Positions 1 through 11,096 of a DNA stretch of 64,000 nucleotides are shown here, in pieces (the first letter of the stretch is position 1; each line of letters opens with the position of its first letter). Source of the stretch: Pectinophora gossypiella (Eukaryota > Arthropoda > Insecta > Lepidoptera > Gelechiidae); contig NW_026063260.1 in the NCBI RefSeq assembly GCF_024362695.1, positions 186,001 through 250,000 of the forward strand. Direction: 5' to 3'. The translations under genes were made by a program, and so were the position numbers. The notes below the pieces were generated by a model. That model saw only the letters and a list, made by a program, of their open reading frames with translations. It did not search any database and was not told the origin of the DNA.

Positions 1-3000
1 CGCATCAGGGAGACACCCTACGGCCTGGCAAAACTATCGCACCTGGGAAATTTTTGATTTCACGAAACCTATTTAAATCTTGGTCAAATTTTATCGCCGG
101 TGAAAAAAAAACAAAATGGCCGAAAAACAAGATGGCCGCCATACAAATTTTTGTTTTTCCAGAAAATGTCTCGTGTGTAAAAATGATGTATAGGGGTGTG
201 ATCGGAACGTCATCTTGGAAAACTGCTCCGCATCAGGGAGACACCCTACCGCCTGGCAAAACTATAGCACCTAGAATTTTTTTGATTTCACGAGACCTAT
301 TAAAGTCTTGGTCAAATTCTATCGCGGTAAAAAAATGGCGGGAAAACAAGACACGCGAGCAGCTTGCTGCGAGCGAACCACGCGACATCTAGTTATTTTA
401 TTATTTATATATAGCTACAAACCCACTGACTGACTGACTGACTCACTCACTGACATAATTGTTCTCCCAGAAGGAGGGTCGGGGGGTGAAAATGATGTAT
501 GGGGGGTGTGATCGGGACCTCCCGGTGAGTATGGGAAAACTTCCAGATCTTGAAAAACTGCTCCGCATCAGGGAGACGCCCTACAGTCTGGCGAAACTAT
601 CACACCTGGATCGATTCTTTTTTCTTAATTCCTACTTAAATCTTGGTCAAATTCTATCGTGGGTGAAAAAAAATCAAAATGGCGGAAAAACAAGATGGCC
701 GCCATACAAATTTTTGTTTTTCCAGAAAATGTCTCGGGGGTAGAAATTGTGTATGGGGTTGTAATTGGAACGTCTTGTTGAGTATGGAAATTCTTCCCGA
801 CCTTCAAAAACTGCTCCGCATCAGGGAGACACCCTACGGCCTGGCAAAACTATCGCACCTGGAACGATTATTTTTTCACAAGACCTATTTAAATCTTGGT
901 CAAATTCTATCGTGAGTGAAAAAAAATCAAAATGGCGGAAAAACATGATGGCCGCCATACAAATTTTTCGTTTTTCCTCAAAATGCCTCGGGGGTAAAAA
1001 TGATGTATAGGAATGTGATCGGAACGTCATGACAAGTATGAAAAAACGTCTGGATTTTCGATAGCTGCTCCGCATCAGGGAGACACCCTACGGCCTGGCG
1101 AAACTATCGCACCTGGAACTGTTTGGTTTTCATAAAACCTATTTAATTCTTGGTCAAATTTTATCGCCGGTGAAAAAAAAATAAAATGGCGGAAAATCAA
1201 GATGGCCGCCATACAAAATTTTCGTTTTTCCCGAAAATGCCTCGGGGGTAAAAATGATGTATGAGGAATGTGATCGAAACATCATGTTGAGTATGGAAAT
1301 ACTTTTCGATCTTCGAAAGCTGCTCCGCATCAGGGAGACACCCTACGGCCTGGCGAAACTATCGCACCTGGATTTTTTTTGTTTTCACGAAGCCTATTAA
1401 AGTCTTGGTCAAATTTTATCGCCAGTGAAAAAAAAAACAAAATGGCCGAAAAAACAAGATGGCCGCCATACAAATTTTTGTTTTTCCAGAAATGTCTCAG
1501 AGGTAAAAATGATGTATTGGGGTGCGATCGGAACGTCATCTTGGAAAACTGCTCCGCATCAGGGGTCACCCTACGGCCTGGCAAAACTATAGCACCTAGA
1601 ACTTTTTTGATTTCACGAGACCTATTTAAGTCTTGGTCAAATTCTATCGCAGTAAAAGAATGGCGGGAAAACAAGACACGCGAGCAGCTTGCTGCGAGCG
1701 AACCACGCGACATCTAGTATATATATATATATATTATATTATATAAAGCTACAAACCCATGTACTGACTGACTGACTGACTGACTCACTGACAGGGTTGT
1801 TCTCCCAGAAGGAGCGCCGGGGGGTAAAAATGATGTATGGGAGATGTGATCAAGATCTTCCGATGAGTATGGGAAAACTTCCAGATCTTGGAAAACTGCT
1901 CCGCATCAGGTAGACACCCTACAGTCTGGCGCAACTATTATACCTGGATCAAATTTTTTTTCGCAAAACCTATTTAAATCTTGGTCAAATTCTATTGTCG
2001 GTGAAAAAAAATCAAAATGGCGGAAAAACAAGATGGCCGCCATACAAAATTTTGTTTTTTGAAAAAATGTCTCGGGGGCAAAAACAATGTATGGGGGCGT
2101 AATCGGAAGGTCATGTTGAGTATGGATATACTTCTCGATCTTGAAAAACTGCTCCGCATCAGGGAGACACCCCACGGCCTGGCAAAACTATAAAACCTGG
2201 AGCAATTTTTCTTCCGCAAAACATATTTAAATCTTGGTCAAATCCAATCGCCGGTGAAAAAAAAGAAAATGGCGGAAAAACAAGATGGCCGCCACACAAA
2301 ATTTTCGTTTTTCCAGAAAATGCTTCAGGAGTAAAATGATGTCTGAGGGTTTTGATCGGAACGTCATCTTGGAAAACTGCTCCGCATCAGGGAGTCCCCC
2401 TACGGCCTGGCAAAACTATAGCACCTAGAACTTTTTTGATTTCACGAGACCTATTTAAGTCTTGGTCAAATTCTATCGCGGTAAAAAAATGGCGGGAAAA
2501 AGCTTCGAACTAATACAGGACACGCGAGCAGCTTGCTGCGAGCGAACCACGCGAAATCTAGTATATTATATATAGCTACAAACCCATGTACTGACTGACT
2601 GACTCACTCATTGACTCACTGACAGGGTTGTTCTCCCAGAAGGAGCGCCGGGGGGTAAAAATAATGTATGAGAAAAGTGATCAAAACCTCAGAAAATGTC
2701 TCAGAGGTAAAAATGATGTATTGGGGTGTGATCGGAACGTCATCTTGGAAAACTGTTTCGCATCAGGGAGACACCCTACGGCCTGGCAAAACTATCGCAC
2801 CTGGAACGATTATTTTTTTCACAGAACCTATTTAAATCTTGGTCAAATTTTATCGCTGGTGAAAAAAAATCAAAATGGCGGAAAATCAAGATGGCTGCCA
2901 TACAAATTTGTAGTTTTTCCTGAAAATGCCTCGGGGGTAAAAATGATGTTTAGGAATGTTATCGGAACGTCATGTCAGGTATGAAAATACGTCTGGATTT

Positions 3001-3578
3001 TCGATAGCTGCTCCGCATCAGGGAGACACCCTACGGCCTGGCGAAACTATCGCACCTGGAACTGTTTGGTTTTCATAAAACCTATTTAAATCTTGGTCAA
3101 ATTTTATCGCCGGTGAAAAAAAATAAAATGGCGGAAAATCAAGATGGCCGCCATACAAAATTTTCGTTTTTCCCGAAAATGCCTCGGGGGTAAAAATGAT
3201 GTATGAGGAATGTGATCGAAACATCATGTTGAGTATGGAAATACTTTTCGATCTTCGAAAGCTGCTCCGCATCAGGGAGACACCCTACGGCCTGGCGAAA
3301 CTATAGCACCTGGTTTTTTTTTTGTTTTCACGAAGCCTATTAAAGTTTTAGTCAAATTTTATCGCCAGTGAAAAAAAAAACAAAATGGCCGAAAAAACAA
3401 GATGGCCGCCATACAAATTTTTGTTTTTCCAGAAAATGTCTCAGAGGTAAAAATGATGTATTGGGGTGTGATCGGAACGTCATCTTGGAAAACTGCTCCG
3501 CATCAGGGAGACACCCTACGGCCTGGCAAAACTATAAAACCTGGAGCAATAAATTTTTCACGAAACCTATTTAAATCT
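1..3578. repeat. Modular repeat array, segment 1
   Basis: Tandem ~250-bp modules. Each runs through CTGCTCCGCATCAGGG, an AACCTATTTAAATCTTGGTC block, a poly-A stretch, an ATGGCGG...GATGGCCGCCATAC block, and a TTTTTCC...AAAATG block. Modules are grouped into units that begin AGCTACAAACCC followed by CTGA/CTCA repeats and TTGTTCTCCCAGAAGGAG, and end GAGCAGCTTGCTGCGAGCG...CATCTAG. Unit ends here are 392, 1717 and 2561; unit starts are 413, 1747 and 2574. AT-rich linkers of variable length separate units. The terminal CTAG next to T is compatible with a Helitron 3' end, but no 5' TC was found, so the class is uncertain. No credible protein-coding gene lies in this stretch. The segment ends where element A inserted; its last unit resumes at 13634. 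Confidence 0.85.
3575..3578. repeat. Target site duplication ATCT of element A (left)
   Basis: ATCT precedes the 5' LTR and recurs at 13630-13633 just after the 3' LTR. Joining the flanks with one copy restores the module sequence TTTAAATCTTGGTCAAA found dozens of times elsewhere in the window. Confidence 0.9.
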
Positions 3579-4066
3579 TGTAACGAAGCATTGCGGACCA
3601 ACGAGCCTTGTAGCGACATCTTGTGGTTTCTGGCGATATAACGTTGTTTTATATTTTACCCGCAGGAAATCACAGATGGCGCTGCAGGGTTATCGATGGG
3701 CCCGAATATTTTTAATTATTTTATTTTCTTCAAAATTTGGTATATTAAAATTATCTGCAACATTTATTTTTGATATATTATAATTATATTGTTTAAATTT
3801 TGGGATCAAACAAGTCGATCGATTGTTGTCGTTGATTCGGCGAATTTATGGTTTGGTAGATTTTTTCTAGTTTGGCAACTTTGTTCGTGGTTCTTGTGTC
3901 AGACTGACAGCTGGCTGAGCTGAGACAGGTTTTGGAAAGTGGGGACGTCGCGAGAGCGCCGGAGACTCCACTGCCGTAACTATAATGTGGGCAAATTAAA
4001 AGCCACGATTTATCGGCGACATCAAGAGCCGATGTCTCAATTTAAATAAACAACTTAACCGAGATG

Positions 4067-4137
4067 GTGAGTCCTCGCAATTCTTCGTGCATATTTTTGC
4101 ACCAACTTTGTGATAACCTCGAGGTCCTTGTTTTCAG
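4067..4137 (+). other. Intron-like module 1 in LTR (71 bp)
   Basis: GTGAGT follows ATG at 4064-4066, and the module ends in a pyrimidine tract and TTTTCAG. Donor and acceptor both fit the GT-AG consensus at a plausible insect intron length. The same module is at 12553-12623 in the 3' LTR. Splicing is inferred from consensus only. Confidence 0.4.
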
Positions 4138-4223
4138 CAACATCACTGAAATCCCATCGTCTAAGGTCCAGTGGGTGGGTTTAGGTTTCATCCGAGCGAT
4201 GCCCAACTATCCCGGATGAACCT

Positions 4224-4313
4224 GTAAGTTATTTTCTTTGTTTTACACTCGTGAGTTGCCTTGCCACGCTGTCAGCTGAACCACATGCTAATCATTGCCA
4301 TTCCTTGTTGCAG
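4224..4313 (+). other. Intron-like module 2 in LTR (90 bp)
   Basis: Begins GTAAGT and ends TTGTTGCAG, with a branch-point-like GCTAATC about 25 bases before the AG. It is repeated at 12710-12799 in the 3' LTR. Together with module 1 it brackets an 86-bp exon-like segment. Use as an intron is inference. Confidence 0.4.
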
Positions 4314-4945
4314 ATGGAGTTTTTTTAAAGTTTTAAAGTTTTTAAAGTTTTGAGTTTTTGAGTTTTTAAAGTTTTTGAGTTTTTAACGTCTTTAAAGTTT
4401 TGTTTAATTTTCTGACGTTTTTAAGTTCTATGAAGAAGTTTATGATTGGATCAGACTATTTCAACAAATTTTGTGAATGAAGATTCCTACTGTTTTCTTC
4501 TGCATTTGAGAGTTATTTCAAGCTTCATTTCGGCGGAGCTTGCCTTGGTTGTTTGCACGTCGAAGCTTTCCTTTGTGCGGCGCGCATGTGGATGTGCCGC
4601 GCCTCTCCTTTTGTCAACACTCCGGATAAGGCCCGGTGAAGGACTGCGAGGTTGACCGGTGGACGTGCAGCCCGCCAGCTGCGTACACAGCTGGCCCGCT
4701 GTGCCGCCATCGTCCAGCACGCCCTGGCCTGAGCCGGCTTCAACGCATCACCTGTATGGTATTCCGGAACGCCTCAGGTAGGCCTGATAGTCGGAGGTCC
4801 TCGAGTAAGTGAGGTGCCTACAAGGAGGACGGAAAGATATTTAAAACCTAGTGCTATCTTATGGTCATGTCACAGAGTGATACTTTACCTAACGGCCAAC
4901 TAGTTTTCATTGAATTCCATTCTCTAAGCAAAAGATCCGTTTCAG

Positions 4946-4963
4946 TGGCGCCCTTCTTGGTGA
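4946..4963 (+). promoter_or_regulatory. Primer-binding site of element A
   Basis: TGGCGCCCTTCTTGGTGA lies one base after the LTR end. The initial TGG fits pairing with a tRNA 3' CCA. The tRNA was not identified. Confidence 0.75.
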
Positions 4964-6618
4964 AATTGTCGCTCTGTACAACCATTTAGAATATAAGTGG
5001 TGTTGGCATAAACTTTAAGAAATTTTTTTTGTGAAAACAGTGTATTTTTTTAATAAAAAAAGTGATGGGATTTTGTGTGAATTGTTTGTGTTTTGTTTGC
5101 ATCTTAGGTTAAGTTGTGTCTGTTTGTTAGCATAAGTAAGGTTCTAGGCCTCCTACAGAGACCTAACTTAAGTATTTATATAATTTGCAGTAAGTTTAAA
5201 CCCAATTTTATGGCCTAAATGGTCTAGGGCTTATTGTCATTTTAGTACCTACTACATTTGTGTTTGTTTTTTTTTTATAAACCTTTTATTTAAAATTACA
5301 GGTTAAAACCAATTATTAGAACTTTTTAATGCTTACTAGCAATTATTTTTTTACCAGTATTGAGTACCTATTTTTTTTAAGTAAGATTTGGACTACTAAT
5401 ATCCATAATAATAGTTATACCTAGTACTGCATTTTTCAACAATTTTTTTTACAATTTGTAAACATAAATGATAAAAACAAACAATTTGCAATTTAATTTA
5501 TAAAACAATTAATATTACTTCCATAAAACATAAAAGTAGTTTTTTTATAACAATTACAACAGGACATTGAGTGGAAATTGATATTAAGTAACTTTGTTTC
5601 ATCATCATAATATTGATAGTTGTGCCGCTGCTTGGCAAACATTTTGCTTGTTTTATAGAAATAATTATAGAACTGTCTTTCATCATCAACTTTATTGAGT
5701 ATTCAGTAGTAAATTTCCTTTACCATCTTTACATATTGATTGATAATATATTACAACTTAAAAATAAACATTTACTTCATAGTAAACATAACCTTAAACA
5801 AAATTTATATAAAACACTGTTGTTTCTTTTATTGTTTTGAAAATTATTTACAGGGATAGACTGAGAATTGATGTTGTGTGATAATTACACTTATTTGGTT
5901 TATATTTAATGGAAAATTTGTACAAATTTTAGAAAATAAGTTTTGGAGGCAGACGGGTACATTTTGAAACATAAATTTACTTCAGTTTACTTCAAACCAC
6001 TTTACAATCTTGAAATTATAACTCTGAAACACAACCATGGATATCCAAACTGTCTATTTACATTCACTGCTCCGTGATGAATTAATATATGAAGTGAGTA
6101 TTCGTGCAGAAGCACCGGCTGATACTGTTCTCAATTTACAACAGGACATTGAGTGGAAATTGATATTAAGTAACTTTGTTTCATCATCATAATATTGATA
6201 GTTGTGCCGCTGCTTGGCAAACATTTTGCTTGTTTTATAGAAATAATTATAGAACTGTCTTTCATCATCAACTTTATTGAGTATTCAGTAGTAAATTTCC
6301 TTTACCATCTTTACATATTGATTGATAATATATTACAACTTAAAAATAAACATTTACTTCATAGTAAACATAACCTTAAACAAAATTTATATAAAACACT
6401 GTTGTTTCTTTTATTGTTTTGAAAATTATTTACAGGGATAGACTGAGAATTGATGTTGTGTGATAATTACACTTATTTGGTTTATATTTAATGGAAAATT
6501 TGTACAAATTTTAGAAAATAAGTTTTGGAGGCAGACGGGTACATTTTGAAACATAAATTTACTTCAGTTTACTTCAAACCACTTTACAATCTTGAAATTA
6601 TAACTCTGAAACACAACC
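4964..6618 (+). other. Element A leader
   Basis: AT-rich untranslated leader between PBS and gag. No independent gene is seen. It contains copy 1 and most of copy 2 of the 582-bp duplication and a decoy copy of the gag start codon. Confidence 0.75.
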
Positions 6619-6717
6619 ATGGATATCCAAACTGTCTATTTACATTCACTGCTCCGTGATGAATTAATATATGAAGTGAGTATTCGTGCAGAAGCACCGG
6701 CTGATACTGTTCTCAAT
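5554..6717 (+). repeat. 582-bp tandem duplication covering leader and gag start
   Basis: 5554-6135 and 6136-6717 are apparently identical copies, with about seven bases of shared sequence (tcaattt/caatt) at the junction. Each copy carries leader sequence plus the gag initiation region through codon 33 or so. The second copy runs into full-length gag; the first runs back into leader and stops. Confidence 0.92.
6037..6191 (+). CDS. Decoy upstream ORF with duplicated gag N-terminus (51 codons)
   Basis: It begins with the same ATG context and first ~34 residues (MDIQTVYLHSLLRDELIYEV...) as gag. It then runs across the duplication junction into leader sequence and ends at TAA after about 51 codons. 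As the first strong ATG of this context it could compete for initiation with true gag at 6619. It is a by-product of the tandem duplication, not a gene with its own function. Confidence 0.6.
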
Positions 6718-7923
6718 TTGAAGAAACAGCTTAGGGAGTTGATCACTGGTTTCTCTCCGGATGAAATAATGGACGATGAACGAAAACCACAGGCAGAATT
6801 CCCAATCATCACCGAGAAGCTGAAGGAGCTGCAGGCAAAGATTGATACTGCAGTGAAGTCTAGGGAGCGTCATCACCTTATGCGTGCTAGGGCTTTGTAT
6901 AATCATCTTCATCACCGTCTTGAGCGTGTAGTATGCACGGAGTCTGTCGATAGGGACATCCAATCGAAGCTGATTAAAAATCTTAAAGCTTACGGTCACT
7001 CATTGCAGAAATTGTTGTCAACAAAAAACGTCATCGACCCAGAAGAGGAAAACAGGGGAAAAGGGACAAGTGGTTCAGCAATTAATCTCATGAAATGGAA
7101 TATTAAGTTCGACGGCCGTATGAGTCCACATACGTTCTTGCAATCGATAGGTGAACGCGCCTCAGCGTTCGGGGTCAGTGACAGTGTACTTTTCAGGTCC
7201 GCCTTTTGTTTCTTTTCGGACCAAGGTCTTCTATGGTACAGAGGTGTTACGGAGCAGGTTTCGTCTTGGCAGGAATTGAGTGAGCTTTTAGTCCAAGAAT
7301 TCGCACCCGTTGATTTTGATTATCGTTTGCTGGGGGAGATTAGAGCTCGCACCCAAGGACAGGATGAACCAACACACATCTATTTTGCAGTCATGAACTG
7401 TATGTTTTCACAATTGAAACGACCACTTTCGGACAGTGACAAATTTGAAATTTTAATACATAATATTAGGCCCGTTTTTAGAGAGCAGTTAGCATTGCAC
7501 GACATAGCTACGATAGCTGAACTTAAGGAAAAATGCCGTAAAATAGAATCTGCGCGACAAATGACACAGCTGTTTGTCGAACCACCTAAGCAGTCTAGTT
7601 TGAATAATGATTTCGTGTATAAAGGCAAAACGAAACCTGTAATGCCCGTCAGCGAATCCGCCGATAGTAGGGAAACCGAACAGGTCTCGGCAGTTCAGCT
7701 ACCAATTCAGGCACAAACTATTAGGCAGCTACACCCGCCAACTAGTGAAAAGCCTGGTTATAAGTCAAAATGTGCGGCTAACAACTCTGTATTTTGTAAA
7801 AGATGTAAGGTGTCTACTCACTCAACCGCAAGGTGTAGGGACAAGACAGTCAAATGTTTCAAATGCGGTCATTTAGGGTTTACGGTAAGGTCGTGCCCTA
7901 AATGCAACAACCCAAAAAACTAG
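6619..7923 (+). CDS. gag: Gag polyprotein of element A (434 aa)
   Basis: Structural protein forming the particle that packages retrotransposon RNA. The N-terminal two thirds is helical capsid-like sequence (residues ~150-310 include WNIKFDG...LWYRGV, typical of Gypsy capsids). The C-terminus has two nucleocapsid knuckles: CKRC-KVST-H-STARC is a full CX2CX4HX4C. The second, CFKC-GHLG-F-TVRSC, has Phe where His is expected, so zinc binding there is doubtful. The start is the ATG in AACCATGG. The frame ends at TAG 7921-7923 directly after the slippery heptamer, and pol overlaps it in the -1 frame by 22 bp. Confidence 0.9.
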   Translation: MDIQTVYLHSLLRDELIYEVSIRAEAPADTVLNLKKQLRELITGFSPDEIMDDERKPQAEFPIITEKLKELQAKIDTAVKSRERHHLMRARALYNHLHHRLERVVCTESVDRDIQSKLIKNLKAYGHSLQKLLSTKNVIDPEEENRGKGTSGSAINLMKWNIKFDGRMSPHTFLQSIGERASAFGVSDSVLFRSAFCFFSDQGLLWYRGVTEQVSSWQELSELLVQEFAPVDFDYRLLGEIRARTQGQDEPTHIYFAVMNCMFSQLKRPLSDSDKFEILIHNIRPVFREQLALHDIATIAELKEKCRKIESARQMTQLFVEPPKQSSLNNDFVYKGKTKPVMPVSESADSRETEQVSAVQLPIQAQTIRQLHPPTSEKPGYKSKCAANNSVFCKRCKVSTHSTARCRDKTVKCFKCGHLGFTVRSCPKCNNPKN

Positions 7924-10900
7924 GTTGCTCGGACAATAACGCCGATCCTCCATCAAAGGTCGAAGATGGGGATTGGAAACATTGGTTACAGGTAGTAACT
8001 AATTATTTTAAGCTGAACAACGTAGCTTCCGTTTTGTTCGAGCCCAATGATGATGACGTTCGACCATATTTAAAACTTAATGTCCTGGATTTGTCAATTT
8101 ATGGATTACTGGACTCAGGTGCAGCAATTTCTATTTTAGGTAATGGAGCACATACATATTTTGAGTCATTAGGTTTCACAGTACAATCTGGTAAAGACAC
8201 TAATGTTACTGTAGCGGATGGTTCCCAGTGTACTTCAATTGGATTTTTAATGTTGCCCATTACATTTAATGGAGTAACCAAAATTTTGAAATTTTTTATA
8301 ATACCCAGTATTAAATTAAATGTTATTTTAGGCGTGGACTTTTGGCGGGCATACAATTTAATGCCAGAAATTTTCGAAAGTGTTTCCTACATGAAAGGTC
8401 CACAAATGTTTTTAGAAATGCCAGTCAACTCTATACAAGCTTATGACAGTCTTCCCAGTGAACACAAAGAGTTAGCGGAGCTAATAATATCGAAATTTCA
8501 TGACATTTCTTTTGAGCGCAAGGGTTTAGGTAGGACGCATCTTACTCAGCACGTCATCGACACTGGGGTTGCGCCACCGGTCAAGTGTAGACCTTATCCC
8601 ATGTCACCGGAAAAGCAGGAGGAACTACATAAGGAGTTGGACAGGATGCTGGAGCTGGACGTCGTCGCTCCAAGCGAGAGCCCTTGGAACAACCCGGTCC
8701 TTATGGTTCCTAAAGCTGACGGTACATGGCGATTTTGTCTGGACTGCCGGAGGCTCAACTCTGTGACGAAAGGCGATGCTTATGCCATTCCTTACATACC
8801 CCAGATATTAGATAGCCTCAAGAATGCCAAGTACATCAGTTCTGTGGATTTTAAATCGAGCTTTTGGCAAATTCCACTCGACCCTAGCTCACAGGAGAAG
8901 ACGAGTTTTACAGTGCCTGGTAGGGGGTTGTTTAAATTTAAAGTTATGCCATTCGGCCTATGCGGAGCTCCTGCTCGCCAACAACGGCTCATGGACATGT
9001 TGTTTGGACATCCTTTCTGCAGTGACGTAACTAAAGGCATGATATTCGTGTACATCGACGACATTATAGTAGTTGCTGAAGATCTAGAAACGCACATACT
9101 TCTTTTAAAAAGGCTTCACGAAAGAATACAGAGCGCCAATTTAACGATTAACTTTGAAAAGAGCAAATTCTTCCGAAGCTCCTTAAAATATCTGGGTTAT
9201 GTAGTGGATGAGTTTGGCCTTAGGACCGATCCCGATAAGGTTCGTGCTGTTCTGGAGTTCCCGGTACCCAAAAATCCGAAAGAACTAAAAACCTTTCTAG
9301 GTGTCTGTTCTTGGTACCGTAGGTTTATTAGGAATTTCTCCACCATTGCGGCACCCTTACACGCTCTTACCAGCTCAAAAACCAAATATATCTGGAACCA
9401 AGATGCAGAAAACGCTTTTGATACATTAAAAACCAGTTTAGTTTCAGCTCCAATTTTAGCCTGCCCTGATTATAGTAAACCATTTTCAGTTCACTGCGAT
9501 GCATCTAATTTTGGCGTAGGAGGTGTGTTAGCGCAGAATATTGATGGCCATGACCGCCCTATCGCTTATATCAGCAGATCCCTTAACAAAAACGAACGTA
9601 ACTATAGTGCTACCGAAAGGGAGGCGTTAGCAGTTGTGTACGCGGTTGAGAAATTTGAACCATATTTAGGTAGTAGACCATTCACCGTCGTAACCGATCA
9701 CGCTTCACTTAGGTGGTTCATGAATTTGGAGAATCCTACGGGACGCTTAGCTCGTTGGGGTTGTAGGTTATCCCAATTTAATTTTAAAATCGAGCATAGG
9801 AAAGGGAAGGATAATGTCGTCCCTGATGCCCTCTCACGATTGCTGCATGTGGATGCCATCGATGCTCCAAATGCAGGAACCGGTGATGAGTGGTATGATA
9901 AGGTTTACTCTGGATGTACGGCTTATCCCAAAAATTATCCCAATTATCGCGTCGAAAATGGTACTCTTCTACGATACAGCAAGGGTAAGTATGCCCTGAC
10001 TCAGGAGTTTGATTGGAAGATTGTTGTGCCAAAGTCAAACCGTCTGCAGGTCATGTCCGAAAACCACGAACCACCGACCTCGGCACACCTCGGAGTGTTT
10101 AAAACGCACCGTAGGTTGTGTTTGAGGTATTTCTGGCCAGGAATGTACCGCGACGTGCTTGATTTTGTCAACAAATGTCGTATTTGTTCCGCTTATAAGC
10201 ACAGGACCAAACTCACTCCTGGGATCATGGGTCAGCCTAAGCAGTGCTATAGGCCATTTCAAGCTGTATCCGTAGATTTGGTAGGACCTCTTCCACGATC
10301 ACGTTCGGGTTACATGCACCTTTTAGTAGTAACATGCTGTTTTTCAAAGTACACCATGTTATTTCCACTTCGTCGAGCGACTAGTGCTGCAGTAGCTAAA
10401 AACTTTGAGAATTATGTGCTTCTAGCTCACGGGATTCCTGAAACCGTAATTACCGACAATGGGGTTCAATTCACGGGATCAGAATTCAGTGGCCTTCTCA
10501 AGAAGTACAATATTCCACGAGTTCACTACGGGCCTAGGTACACGCCACAGATTAACATGGTGGAAAGGTATAACAAAACAGTCATGACAGCTGTTTCGTC
10601 TTATGTAGCTGACGATCATAGGACATGGGATCTCAATTTATTTAAGGTGCAATTTGCAATAAATAGTACGGTGAACGAAACCACTGGGTTTAGTCCATTC
10701 TTTTTGGTCCATGGCCGGGAACCAATTATTAACGGTTCTTTTTATAATGATGACAGGGAATATGAGGTCTCTATGCCAAGGGACGAGTATGCGGGTGAAT
10801 TTGGGGTCCTTCGGGATATTTTTAATAAGGTTCGAGTTAATATCGAGAAGGCTCACACGACGAACGCGAAGTACTACAACCTGCGACGCCGTAACATTAA

Positions 10901-11096
10901 TACTTTGCGCGAGGGTCAAGTAGTGTGGCGGAAAACGTACGTACAGAGTGACGCCGCAAGTTTTAAAGCCTCGAAACTTGCCCCAAAATACGAGCAGTGC
11001 GTAATTAAAAAGGTATTATTACCCTTGGTGTACGAATTGGTATCATTTAGTGGCAAGAACTTAGGTTCTTGGCATATAAAGGATTTAAAAATTTAA
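7902..11096 (+). CDS. pol: Pol polyprotein of element A (1064 aa, intact)
   Basis: Protease motif LLDSGA is near residue 70. Reverse transcriptase spans ~225-440, with the YIDD catalytic box near 384-387. RNase H spans ~525-645, with Asp in HCDAS and TDHASL. The integrase zinc region (H..H..CRIC) is ~720-765, and the catalytic core has Asp in SVDLVG, Asp in TDNGVQF and Glu in MVERYNK. All key residues are present and there are no stops. Gypsy order is confirmed by integrase lying after RNase H. It is probably translated as Gag-Pol by -1 slippage at 7914-7920 rather than from its own ATG. The RT box FGLCGAPARQQ departs from the usual FGLxNAPATFQ. The lineage is unresolved. Confidence 0.95.
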   Translation: MQQPKKLGCSDNNADPPSKVEDGDWKHWLQVVTNYFKLNNVASVLFEPNDDDVRPYLKLNVLDLSIYGLLDSGAAISILGNGAHTYFESLGFTVQSGKDTNVTVADGSQCTSIGFLMLPITFNGVTKILKFFIIPSIKLNVILGVDFWRAYNLMPEIFESVSYMKGPQMFLEMPVNSIQAYDSLPSEHKELAELIISKFHDISFERKGLGRTHLTQHVIDTGVAPPVKCRPYPMSPEKQEELHKELDRMLELDVVAPSESPWNNPVLMVPKADGTWRFCLDCRRLNSVTKGDAYAIPYIPQILDSLKNAKYISSVDFKSSFWQIPLDPSSQEKTSFTVPGRGLFKFKVMPFGLCGAPARQQRLMDMLFGHPFCSDVTKGMIFVYIDDIIVVAEDLETHILLLKRLHERIQSANLTINFEKSKFFRSSLKYLGYVVDEFGLRTDPDKVRAVLEFPVPKNPKELKTFLGVCSWYRRFIRNFSTIAAPLHALTSSKTKYIWNQDAENAFDTLKTSLVSAPILACPDYSKPFSVHCDASNFGVGGVLAQNIDGHDRPIAYISRSLNKNERNYSATEREALAVVYAVEKFEPYLGSRPFTVVTDHASLRWFMNLENPTGRLARWGCRLSQFNFKIEHRKGKDNVVPDALSRLLHVDAIDAPNAGTGDEWYDKVYSGCTAYPKNYPNYRVENGTLLRYSKGKYALTQEFDWKIVVPKSNRLQVMSENHEPPTSAHLGVFKTHRRLCLRYFWPGMYRDVLDFVNKCRICSAYKHRTKLTPGIMGQPKQCYRPFQAVSVDLVGPLPRSRSGYMHLLVVTCCFSKYTMLFPLRRATSAAVAKNFENYVLLAHGIPETVITDNGVQFTGSEFSGLLKKYNIPRVHYGPRYTPQINMVERYNKTVMTAVSSYVADDHRTWDLNLFKVQFAINSTVNETTGFSPFFLVHGREPIINGSFYNDDREYEVSMPRDEYAGEFGVLRDIFNKVRVNIEKAHTTNAKYYNLRRRNINTLREGQVVWRKTYVQSDAASFKASKLAPKYEQCVIKKVLLPLVYELVSFSGKNLGSWHIKDLKI
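7914..7920 (+). promoter_or_regulatory. -1 frameshift slippery site of element A
   Basis: A AAA AAC is read in gag phase as CCA AAA AAC and followed at once by the gag TAG. Slipping back one base enters the pol frame (CCC AAA AAA CTA). This is the canonical X XXY YYZ heptamer in the correct phase. Slippage itself is inferred. Confidence 0.85.

Larger units (their letters stand above)
3579..4944 (+). repeat. 5' LTR of element A (1366 bp)
   Basis: Starts TGTAACGAAGCA and ends AAAAGATCCGTTTCA directly before the primer-binding site. About the first 1240 bp match the 3' LTR with only scattered substitutions; from about 4820 on the two differ strongly. It contains a low-complexity TTTAAAGTTTT stretch (about 4320-4425), a GC-rich stretch (4570-4740) and two intron-like modules. 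Short ORFs in the GC-rich part are judged chance ORFs. Confidence 0.9.

Noticed and set aside
459..743. Recurring ~94-codon frame in array units (KLLRIRETPYGLAKLSHLE)
   Set aside because: It opens at TTG rather than ATG, recurs because the DNA recurs, is open in other frames too, and gaps between copies are not multiples of three.
4446..4720. ORFs on both strands in the GC-rich part of element A's LTR, repeated in the 3' LTR
   Set aside because: Short, overlapping on opposite strands, no family motif; explained by GC-rich LTR sequence.
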